Assembly: GCA_005408345.1 (NCBI GenBank)
Contig: SEMN01000053.1
Coordinates: 1 to 64,000 of the forward strand
Direction of reading: 5' to 3'
DNA: 64,000 bases
Origin: Macquaria australasica
Taxonomy: Eukaryota > Chordata > Actinopteri > Centrarchiformes > Percichthyidae
Part shown: piece after piece, positions 10,201-22,200 of the stretch
Numbering within the stretch: the first letter of the stretch is position 1
Layout of the letters: the number at the start of each line of letters is the position of its first letter
Notes under the pieces: model-generated
Database searches by the model: none
What the model saw: only the letters and a program-made list of their open reading frames with translations
Told to the model about the DNA's origin: nothing
Made by a program: the position numbers and the translations under genes

Positions 10201-13200
10201 GCTTGGGCGTGGCGTTAAGGTGGACCTTTCCAACCTACTACTAAACTATGCTGACAGAGTTTAGTCTGCCTGACTACTCATGGGAGATGCACAGCAGAAT
10301 GGAAATTATTTGAGCCGAGACAACCTTAGGCAAAGAGGTAAGAGCATGCATGAAATGTTGGAAAGCATGAAAGGTCTGTCACACCTGCTCTCCAAATTTC
10401 TGGTTCTTTCTTCTTATAATACCTATAGTGTTATCTGTACAACACAGCAGTGCTGTCACTGACTTCCTCTAAAAGTGTTGGAGAGGGCCTTGAAATATTT
10501 TTGAGTATTATATGTTTTTATACAGACTGTTAGCTGTTTCTGTGTTTTGACTTGAAGTGCAGGGTGTGTTGGACTTGCAACACTGTAACATGTTTGAGCC
10601 CGTACGTTTGAATGGCAGCTAGCTAGTAAACTGCTGCTAGTCATTGGAGCATTCAGTTGTTGCTCTTGTTTCTTAAAATAATTGGGGTGTTGTCTGAAAG
10701 TGTGACTGAGTAGAGGGAACCTCTTTGAAAACGTGTTTGTTTCTCTGTACATGAACCCACCGGTCCCGAAGGGGCCATCCTGCTACCCAGCAGCTGCTAA
10801 CATACCACAGTAGGCATTTTAATGCTTCACCTCAGAACCTCAAAGTAAAGTAAAATTTCTACCAATTCTGTGGTCTGGTTTCTTCCTGGGGCTGCTCCCA
10901 CCTGTTCATTGTTACATTTGATCCAGAATTTGCCTGAAGGGATTTTAATTGATTGGGTGGAAAAAATACGTAGAAGTGACTGAAATGTTTCTGGTAAAAG
11001 TCATGCCAGCAGGAACAAAGTGTAATGGAATGCAGGGAATTTGGATATTCCTTTGTTCGGCTGGTTGATTCCTGCTGATATTACAATTATTTTTTTCATT
11101 TTTGATTACTTATAACAAAGGGTAGATATGGATTTCCACCATTCCTCAATCTCTCTCTCCCCCCGTCTCTCTCTCTCTGCCATTCTGTCTTTTTCACACA
11201 TAAGCACAAAAGTATTTGAAGTATTTTTACACGAGAAGCAGCATCTGGATATTATACAGGCCTTTCGTTTTCCTTTTTATTTTAGCATTCCCCCCCCACT
11301 GTCTCAAGTTATCCTGTACATTTTCCTCAGGTGTGAGGCAGAACACCAGACATCTGTTTTAATCGGTTCACATATTCACAAATCAGTTGCAGTTAAACCA
11401 AGACACAAGACAACAACCCAACATCATAGCATGCAATATTTATTTATCACAGTACAGCTTATTTGCTTCTGAGTCCATTTGTTTGCACCGCTGAAGTTCA
11501 CAAGATTACCGTATGATGAAACGTAACAAATGTCGCAGTGACAACAGGCCTGTTATTTCCTGGTAGTCCGTGATCACGTCTGACAAGCATGTCCTCTGGT
11601 ATTGAATGGGCTTGTTTGTGAGTGTCAGACCTCCCAGGGAAACGCTGTGAATGAGGCATCAGCACAATCAAGCTTCAACACGTCTCCTCTCATTCAGCAA
11701 CACATCCTGGGCCTCTGAAAAAACACAGGCCTGGATGGCAAAAACAAACCAGCCTGTGTGTCTGTGTCTGTCACCTGCTCGAGGTGTCTTGATAAAAATC
11801 ACTGATGACACAGCTGTATAAACTAGGCTCACCCTGAACCCTGAGGCATGGCTATTGTGTAGTTTTCCATACTCATTTATGAATTGTTTCTATTCTGGGA
11901 ATTCACAGTCAAATATCACATGATGAAGAGCTGTATCAGTTGAATAAATCTACTTACAAGGCCCCGTTTTAGAGCATTTGTAAAATGTGTGGAAAAAGAA
12001 AAGGTTTAGACACAGTGCTAAAAGATTATAATCACATTGCCAAATAAACAGCCAGAGCCATGAATCAGGACTTTGTACCCAGTAGAGACCAGTAGAGACC
12101 ACAGTATAAATGTCTGTTTTAGCTAGTCTGTCTGTTGACATGTATGCAGGGAATTCATGGCATTCATGGTCATATTTGGTGGTTCCACACCAACACTGTG
12201 TAATCTGTATATTATTATTCATCTAACACACCACTCCTTACTTCTCTGCATCCTTCTAAACTGTCCAGTTGGGGTTGAGAACTTCTTAACACATCAATAT
12301 TATTCACAAGACTAAAACGTCTAAGGTACCGCTGCTGGTCCCTAGAGGTGGCAGTGTCACAATTACAGTGGTACAGTTACATCCCATAATACTGTATGGT
12401 TGTGTTGGATAAAATAAACAACACGCTGACAATTTGGCTGTTTTTACTAGCTGTTTTGACGAGAAATTAAACGTTTGGCTTCAGCAGGGTGGAACTACTG
12501 GTTTTGTTAGGTTTAATTGGTGGAAATGATGACAGGCAGATACAGGCATTTACGCATCAACTGTTTCTTTTTTTTTTTTTTTAATCGAATGTCATCCACC
12601 GAACGACAGATGAACTTAAAACAAGCTGACAGACACAGACAGCCCTGAAAATGGAGGTATCAAGAGACCCTGACCTTATAACGTTGTTATGGCTAACGTC
12701 AGCGTACAGTTTCCGTCTTGGAGTTTTTTGCCACATGACAAATGCCAGGTCCATTATTCACTTCTAACTCTAGTTGGTCTCCAGCAACTCCTGAGAAAAA
12801 TGTCTTACAGTTGCTTGCTAGATGTTCGTCTGTCTTCGCCAGCTGGTTGCTACCTTTGTCTGATGTCTGTTACTAATGGATTACGCATTGGATTTAGGAA
12901 AAGCTGACACATCCCAATCCAGGGGTCACTTGGCATTTGTTCCTTTCTGTTTTTTTGTTTTTTTTTTCAAGAAATTTTCAAGCAAGTTACTCACACACAC
13001 ACACCAGAACAGAATCAGCAAAAATAAACAGTTCGCAAGTCACTGCAGTGTATTATTTGGGTTTGCTCGTCATTGTGTGGCTTTATCTTCCAGGCTACTG
13101 GTGCTATTGGCCTAAAGATGAACAGATAAACAAGTGTGCTTCTGTTTGTTTTTCCTGTTGCTGCCTCAGCTCTTCTTGCAATATCTCAAATGATTGTGCA

Positions 13201-16200
13201 TCCTCCTCTGTACTGCCTGTAGTCTATCTGTAGTCTATCTGCTGTCTTGTTGCTTGAGGAATAACAGACAGTAATGCATGAAAAAATCTTTCTGAAATTT
13301 ATGACTGAGGCTGTGTCTGAAAGTGTTAAACTTGTTCACTACAGTTCACTGGATACATACCGAGTCTTAGAGGTCTTAGCCAGCGGTAGCAACTTTAGCA
13401 ATAGCATGCTAAAACATTAAAAACTTAGAAGAGGTTTGTGTGAGGTTTTCCTTTCAAACAGGTAGTCCCCGTTGTTATTGCAGTACCACAACTCAAGTGA
13501 TTGATTTTTCACAGCACATTCTACTGTAGGATCACAGAATGATTTATTACGTGGTATGTAGCTGCTCATCCACATGACAAGGAAATGGATCACCATTAAA
13601 GTTGTTCCAGGATTTTATGATAATGAGTTTCCTATCATGGTAGTATATAGTGTAACAGTCGTCCGTATTGGCAGTACAGTATGTTTCCCAGTTCTAATTA
13701 ATAATTAATTCAATTTTAGCGGAACGTTCCAGTTTACACATTTGTGTTAAAACGTTAAAAGACTGACAGATCCAGGCAGAATACATAATGTTTGAAAATA
13801 TCATTTCAACAAACATGACGGAGACAAGAATGTACATGATAATGGCTTGTTTTTGTACTTTATATGTATGACACGCAGTATAGCACTGCTGACTTCATGA
13901 TTAGCCTATCTACAGACTATGGTAACTCTGAATCCAAATCTAAGTATGTGTCTCAGTGTGTGTGTGTCTCAGTGTGCGTGTGTGTGTGTGTGTGTGTTTT
14001 CATATATGTCATAGTCATAGTATTTAAGGACAGCCGCCCCCATAGCAAGACTAATAATCCTTTGCTAGACGTGCCTCAGTGGAGCCTGTGACCTTGCATT
14101 GCTCGGATTCCTCTGTTTAAATAAGCGGTGCCCCCACGTGAGACTTTTACAGGCTATAATTCAAGGCATTTGGTCCGCAAATGCCTGTTTTATCTCTATG
14201 CTGACTGAACGATGTGACGCTTGAATGTCTCTAAAGTTATTGATTCCTTGGCCCACATTACAATAGTGTGACCTTGGCTGATCTTGTGTTATCATAACAT
14301 CTTCAGCTTTTCATTCCAAGCAAACAGTAACACCAAACAAAAAGTGTTACAGCTTGTCTTAAAGCCGTATAATTATGACCCTGTTCATATCAAATCCGTT
14401 TTTTTTTTTTTCATTTTATTTAACGACAGCAGGTTTATATTGTTCACCACCTCTCAGGAGCATTATGCGAACGGTGTAATTATCTTGAATAGAATGCGTC
14501 ACAGACTTTTCTGTGTATGACTATCCAGCAGATGGCCAGCTGACAGAAGATCTTGAGGTGAATGAAATTATACCAGGTGTCACATGACTGCCAATGTTTT
14601 CTCCCACACTGTATTGACACAGTTTCCAGGAATATTAAGCCTAGACAAACACAAAAAAAAAACGTACCTCAAAACTGAAACGTGTTTGTCATAGTCACAC
14701 AAAAAAAAATAAAATCCTAGCACACCAAGTGATGTTCACTAATGCATGGGTCGTTGTCTTTACACTAAAAAGAACATACACTATGCTATAAAACCATTTT
14801 TACCACAACATACACTATAAAACTCAGTGTTTACAGTTACAGAACCTGTGGTCTTGCATCTTATCTCGTCTTATCTTGTCTCTCTCACATGTCTGTCCAT
14901 TCACAGCCATTTCTTCAGGCTCAATGAGTAAATCTGTCCACTTGGTTTTCTTGTGACTTGTTTGCAAAGTGGACTTGAGCTCTTTCATGTAATAGCCTCA
15001 CCGCTTTCTAAAACCTGAGGAAGAAAGGATTCCTTTCATGCTGCCTGGTGCACTTTGATTTTCAATCAGATTATTGTCTGAGATAGCGGAAACAATTGTG
15101 ATGGCATCTTTTAAAAATGCACACACATGCACATAAGTGGAAAACCATTCCCGGCCATCTCTCAAGTGTTCATTTGTCTGGCTGTGTCAAAGCAATACTC
15201 AGACTTTTTTGCAAATGCTGAAGCAACTGAGAATAATTTACACGTTCTTGTCCAACTACAGGGTGTCGACCAAAAGCAAAGCACCATCCCCGCCAGGACT
15301 GAAGACGCTGGATTCCCCAGGTTTCTCCCAGTGGTACCCAGGAAACCCTCATTTAACCATGGACCAGAAGGAGAACCTTATTGATAAAGACCTCTCTCTG
15401 GTTGTGGTTCTGCCTGGCGGAGAAGAAAAGATGACCACAGTCCATGGAAGGTACAGTTTCACCACTGGATCTGAATCAGTATCTCTCAATCAAGTTTAAA
15501 ATCATACAGTTACATATGAAAGATGATTACGTTTTCAGTTTGTGCAAGAACACCATTGTGCATTTGTTCATGCTGAACATATCAATATTGTATTTAAATA
15601 CTACATCATGAGACTGATATCAGATTAAGTCATCACATCACAAAGTTCAGTTCCAGTTAGATTGAGTCAGATAGGTGGAGTAGCTGAATGTGTGGTTTTA
15701 GTTAATATTTGCACTAGGAGCGAAATTGATTGCATTTCTTCATTTTCGTTCTCCCATCAAATGATGCAAGTAAGGATTAATGAACTTTTGATTCTCCTTA
15801 GATAGATCACTTTTTGCATCGCATGCCACAGTGCAATACAAATCTTACTGTACACTAATCAGATCAACATATGTCAACATACCTCAAAGTATTTTAGAAC
15901 AAGGTTGGTGTGTCCTTCTGTGAGTCTACTCACACACAGCTCAGGCTTTCCATCAACAGACTTTACTTAAGATATCATTATCTTTCTCACAATGCATGCA
16001 GTTTACAAACATTTTTTCCTGGGTGTCTTTTGCACCTTGGCCCCTTAAGAAATTACTGAAACCCATTATGAAAGGATTAAGCACTGAATTCTTTACCTTC
16101 TTTCCGCCCTCTAAACCTATTCCAAGTGCCTGCACAACAGTGTTAACGCTTTATTTTATAACGTTTAAGGAATTATGTTTTAACTGTATTGTCAGTGTCA

Positions 16201-19200
16201 AGAAAGCTTTGTTGCTACTGTTGCTACTGTAACTTATTGTAAATGAATAGCTTTGTATTGTTTCCACACATTCTGCACACCTTCTTTAAATTTAAACCCT
16301 TTAATTTAAATCAGTGAAGGTACCAAGCTATGAAATCAGCTGTCTTTTATTTTCAAAACAGTTAGAGCTGCAATGATTAGTCGATTAATCTGTTAGTTAA
16401 AGTCAAAAATGCCAAAATTCTCTGGTTCCAACCTCTCAAATATGAAGGATTTCTGCTTTTCTCTGTTTTATATAATTATAAACGGAATATGTTTTGGGTT
16501 TTGGACTATTGGTCGCACAAAACAGGACATTTGTCTCCTTGGACTGGGGAACTGGGATGGACATATTTCACTGTTTTCTGACATTTTGTAGACATTTTAT
16601 AGATGAATCTATTAATTGAGAAAATAATCATCAATATAATCAAAAATTAATATTAGTAGCTGCAGCCCTGAAAGCAATCATTAAGCTATCCTCAAATCAA
16701 AGCATAGAATGAATTGATAAGCGAGGACATTTTCATGCCCATTTTTTAATGAGACATCAGATGTCAAATCATATGAATTTTTTATTTTATTTCAAAACTG
16801 CTGTGTTCTTATGTGTCCCCCGTGTCTTTCAGCAAACCCCTAATGGATCTATTAGTGCTGCTTTGTGCAAAGTATCACCTGAACCCATCGAGCCACACCT
16901 TAGAACTGGTCACCGCCAACAGGAAGAGCACCAAACTCAAGCCCAATGCTCTCATAGGAACTTTGGATGCAGAAAAGATCATACTTAAACCTAAAGGGGA
17001 GGATAAAAATAAGAAGACGGCTCCTCAGATGCCTGAGGTACATTGAACACATTACACCATGCTGACACATACAGTAAACAACACTATTTGCTGTTCATGT
17101 TGAATAAACAGAGTTTTATTGAAGTGGCACATTTTGTATTCTCCAGGCAACTGTTCGCATGGTGATAAACTACAAAAAGACCCAGAAAACTATACTACGA
17201 GTCAGTCCTCGAGTTCCCCTGGCTGAACACTTACCAGCCATCTCTGAGAAATGTGAATTTGACATGGAGACTACAGTTCTGTTGAGAGATGTCCAATCAC
17301 TGACCCCTTTGGACTTGTCCAGCTCTCTTAATGATTATGCAATAAGGGAGGTTTATGCAAGAGACACTAAAGGTAAGTACTGATGTATTAAAAAAAATCA
17401 AACCAGATCCATGCTGCATATGGCAGGAGATTTTGCAGATTTTAGCATATTAATCATTCAGTATTTGTCGCACTGCATCTCATCAGCTCGCATGTTGTGT
17501 GTTATTGTTGTATATATCACTCGTTCTGCGCTAAATCTCATGCTTGTTGGCTCTGCAGGACAACCTGCCTCTCCTGTGTGTCCAGCCTCACCAGCTCTTG
17601 CAGGTATTTCAGTTTGTAAACTGTATGATTGATATCAACAGAGCTGTCATATTTCTGACTAACGTTATCTTTCAACTTTGTGTGTTATTTTTATTTATTA
17701 ATTTTTTTCAGGAACGGTCACGCCGGGAAAAGATAAAAATCAGAAAGAGGAAGAAAACAAAGGCCTCTTCAGCAAGTTTAGAAAAAGCAAGAAAAAATCT
17801 GACCAGGTAATGCAGTAGTTTTTATGTACTGATTATGCAAAGATACAGCTGTATCAGAAAGTAACTTTAAATGTTCAGAGGGAGGTTTGTTTACTTTGGT
17901 TTGCCATTGGTTGACGTGCACAATGTTGTTTGGGAACAGGTCTCTTATCATGTTCTGATTGGATGTTTGTTCTTTAAAGGCAACGACAGCCAGTGCCCCA
18001 GCTTCTCCTGTGCTTGTGAGCAAGCCTCGACCACTCAGCATGGCCTTACCTAGCTCAAATTCGTCTCCGCTCGGCTCCCCTACATTACCCACCGATGTGC
18101 CAAAGAAGAGACGTGCACCCACGCCCCCAATCCTTGTGTCTCAGAGCTGCCCCTCGGACCTCAGCGCTCGCCGGAGACTCAACTCTGAACCTAATGCACA
18201 ACTGGACAGTGACCAGGTGAGTGGACTGAAGCTCTGAACACTTGGCTATAATGGTAGAATGACAGTGAATGACAATATGATTTTTGTGTTTTTAGGTGCA
18301 TTGATTATATAACTTAATTAAATCTTGTTATGTACCATAGATGGCTGGTTTAAGTCGTGGGTCGTCAGCAGAGTCTTCACTGAAGAGAACCAAACGCAAA
18401 GCTCCTCCACCCCCCACATCCCCTAGTACTGTTGTCCAAGAAACAGTTCCTCTAGATGAAAATTTGCAAGGTTTGTCATTTAGATTGTTTCACCGCTGCA
18501 CTGATAATGAAATAGTGCCTGTTGTGTGATGTTTCGTGTACTTTGGCCTCGAAGACAGGTCTTTTCAAACTTTGCAGCCCGAGTCTACAATTTTTATTTT
18601 ATTTGACTCTTGTGCCTCCTAGTGGTCATGTTTGAGCAGTGGCTCATTTTAAACACTTGACTACAGCCCTGTTATGAGACATGATCATGGGAACTATATG
18701 GTGGTCAGATGATGGAAAATGAATCATCTAAATAGATGTTTTTGTTTAACTCTGCAGATTCTGCTTCATTTGTGAATTTGTGCTTCATTTAAGAATTTGT
18801 GCTACACTGGTTCTGCTAGTATTCATTTAGGATTCTAGCACTTTTATATTAAGTTGACTTACTTGAGGCAGGCTTTTTTACTATTTTGTCTCCTCTTTTT
18901 CAATGCATTGACTCACTTTATCTAGTTAGAAATCAAGTCTTGCTTATTCAGATACATGTGAAATGTCTTTGTAAAAATCTAAACCACAAACAAATGTGTG
19001 TTGAAAAAAACATAGTTTCTGAGAAGCTGAGAATTGTTGCTCCATTTCAAATTATTGTAGGTTCTGAATTGCGTGGTATTTTTCCTTGGTTGAGTATAAT
19101 TAACTTGCTTTGACATGCTTTCCTGTGATTGTGAAGACACATCACGGCATTGTCCTGTGAGGGAAACCCCTCCCGTCCTGTATACAAAGCAATTAAAAGC

Positions 19201-22200
19201 AAAAACAAAGAATATTCCCCCCCCCCAAAAAAATAACTGAGGTCTAATAAACAAACTCACAAACACTCAATTTATTTTGGTGATAAAGATGAGAGAAATA
19301 TTAAGACTTAAAGCCTTAGATAAAGTTGTATCTTTTTTTTTTTTCTTTAAAGGGTCAGTTCACAAAAATTACAAAGCATATTTACTCATTTTCCATTGAC
19401 GGCATCTATGTACATTTAGTGGTGTTTTTTTGTTTTTTTTGCTGAGGTTTTGAAGTTTGCTTGAGGCACACAACATTGAAATTACATTGCAGAAACAATA
19501 TCCTTGTTACTCTGGACAGTCAACAGTTTTCATTAGGGCCTATTTTCATTAACCCTCTGAGACCCACATTAAGTAGTAGAAAATATTAAAAACTATCCAC
19601 AGCAAGGTCTGGATGTTCCTAAGCAATCAGGATAGTGTGTCTGGAATAAGATGTTCCTGTTGAGTTTTTCAACTGCTTTGAGCACCACAAACAAAAATTA
19701 CTTCACTCCATCAAGTGTATTCTGATTAGACAAAACAACTAGTGTCCTGTTTATCCCACAAACACCCATAAAGATAGCCCTTTTCCTTCTTGTCTAATCT
19801 TCGTTTTCGTCTTTCTTGTTCTTGTTGTCTTTACATACTTGCACTTTTACTGTGCTGTTGTTTTAGAAAATCTCACAACTCCTTTGTTACCCATAGTACC
19901 TTCACCAGCGGCATATCACCCAGACCTCATTAATAGAAAGTGTATTCACAGGCTTTTTACGACTGCTGTCTACATGCAGGCGCCGCCATTTCCATCCTCC
20001 CATTGCTCCTAATTTTTCAAACACTTAAGTTCACAGAGAAGGATTACTTCCTCTGCTGTTTCCCCAACAGCCCAGTGCTGCTAAGTAAATATAGAGATCA
20101 GAGGCTGAGAACAGTGAGAAGCTGCAGGTTTGTTTAAGTAGCCTTGAAATTCCTTTTGCTCTCTGCTCCTCTGTGATGCACTTCCTTGAAGTGCTAAATT
20201 AAGACCTAGACGAGGGAGACTGAATTCATTCATCAGATGAACCTTTTTTATTGGGAAGAGTGAATGTGTGCACCTATGAGTACTGAGATAAATATAGATG
20301 GATGCTTGTTTTTTTCATGCATGGGAAAACATAACTAAAATAAATCAAAAATAATAACTTAAAAGCAGTTAAAAGGACTTGTGCATTTTGGCCAATTGAG
20401 TTAAAGATTTTCATACCATTTCCAAAACGTAAATATTATTAATTGTTTGTACATTACAGCCAAGACATGCCCTTGCCAAATAGATTTAATGTGATGCTCC
20501 ACTGATCACCTAGCAACATTTGACTTATAATGCCAGTTTAGGTACAGTAAATGTGAATGATTTTACATGACTTCTTTATGGTGTTGTTTTACAGGGGGTG
20601 CAGCTGCTAACACACTGGAGGAGATTATGGAGCAAGAGGAGACCACTGCCTCTGTAATGTCTGCAACTGCTAGTGATACCCAGGGAGAGGACAGCAGCCT
20701 CAACATGTCTGCTGACGTTTCACTGCATTCCCCGTCCCCAGATACTGAGATACTGAGCACAATGTCCTTTGAGAGCAATGGGGAAGATCAGACTCGTGAT
20801 CTGTCCTCAGATGGCAAGTACGAACTCTAGTATGACTTCTCAAGCCTCAGCCATGTTTCTCCACTAGCATTAGCAATACTTTTAATTCCCTCGCTTTGCT
20901 CGATTTTTACAGTCAACTGCAGAGCACAGTGAATGATTCTGCAACTCTGAGTGATGTCAGGACAATGGACTCATCTGAAGTGGCAGATACTAGTGGGTTT
21001 GCACTTTGATTATAGTGATATTGTTCATATCCATGCTGCAGATATCTTGCAAAGATACCTAATATTTCTCATAATCTATTTCCAGGTCTTTGTTTTCTTG
21101 CATCTCAAAGAAAGCCAACACGTGTGTCTCACATGACAAATTTTCTTTTCTGCACAGATGGTGGTCCACGTCAAGTTGAAAATGTAAGCCAACAGCCCAT
21201 CTGTGAAGAGTCTACACCTGAAAGTGTCGAAAGTGATTGCAGTACTGTACCCAGCAGTCTCCCTCCGCCTGTGATGCAGGATGCAGAAGTGCAGGCCTCT
21301 GTTCAGGCAAACACTGAAACCCTCTGGGAGCAGACTGACAGGCTGCAGAGCCCAGTGGCCACCAGCACATCACGCCCCACTGGAGAGGATGCTCAAGTGC
21401 AAATAGATTTCACACCACTGCCTGTGCCTCCACAACAACATATGGACAAAGTTCCTTCCTCAGCTAATGCGCCTGCCTTTGAATCAGTGGGGAAGACAGA
21501 TATGGCCACTTTGACGGAGGAACTGGACCCGCCTGACCTCAAACATGCCTTATCCCACACCTCAGAGACCTCATCATGCCAAGACTCAACACCAAGTGCC
21601 CCAACAAAGACACCGTCTATTTATGCCACAAACTCTGAGCCAAAGCCCAAGCCTTCCAACGAGCTGACAAGGGACTACCTCCCCAAAGTGGGGATGACAA
21701 CGTATACTATCGTGCCTCAGAAATCTCTGGAGAAACTTAGATATTTTGAAGTTGCACTGACACTGGAGACGCCTGCAGCTCCAGAAGAGGGACTTAATAT
21801 TGGTTCTCTTCAATTGGAGGAGAGCACAGCACCGAGGGGACAGACAGAGATCTCAAAGGAAAAAAGTGAGCTGCACGCTACTATACCCAGGGAAGACTTA
21901 CTGACTAGCACTACTACTGCCCAAGGCACTGTTAATGGAAGTATACCTGAATCCATTCATTCCTCATCACCAAGTTTCCCTAAAGCAGATGACAAGATCT
22001 CACCCTCGGCTGATGGGGCATCTCAAGTAGGTTCACCAGTGGAGGTCAAGGAGATGAAAATTCCACCCGCAACTAAACCTAAGCCTGGTTCTTTCCGCTT
22101 GGCACAGCACAAAAAAACACATGGGTATTATGTAACTTCAGCAGCAGAAAAGAATCTCAGTGCCAGTCCTGGCTCTGGCCAGAGTGAGGCTCAAGGAAGT

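Larger units (their letters stand above)
4245..15261 (+). other. cobll1 intron 1 (11 kb)
   Basis: Holds no protein gene I can support. Contents noted: a CA microsatellite (8795-8818), a promoter-like block with a possible alternative first exon (10020-10337), a possible old repeat (about 12275-12910), a TG microsatellite (13951-13997) and many short non-coding open frames. Large first introns are typical sites for enhancers. Confidence 0.75.
18471..20594 (+). other. cobll1 intron 8
   Basis: 2.1 kb intron. Includes a short duplicated motif (TGCTTCATTT / GAATTTGTGC, 18762-18803) and a degraded repeat (19340-19730). No coding sequence supported. Confidence 0.75.

Noticed and set aside
10280..10337. 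The MGDAQQNGNY exon as the true cobll1 start
   Set aside because: Its phase does not fit exon 2, whereas the exon at 4198 fits exactly. Kept only as a possible alternative leader.
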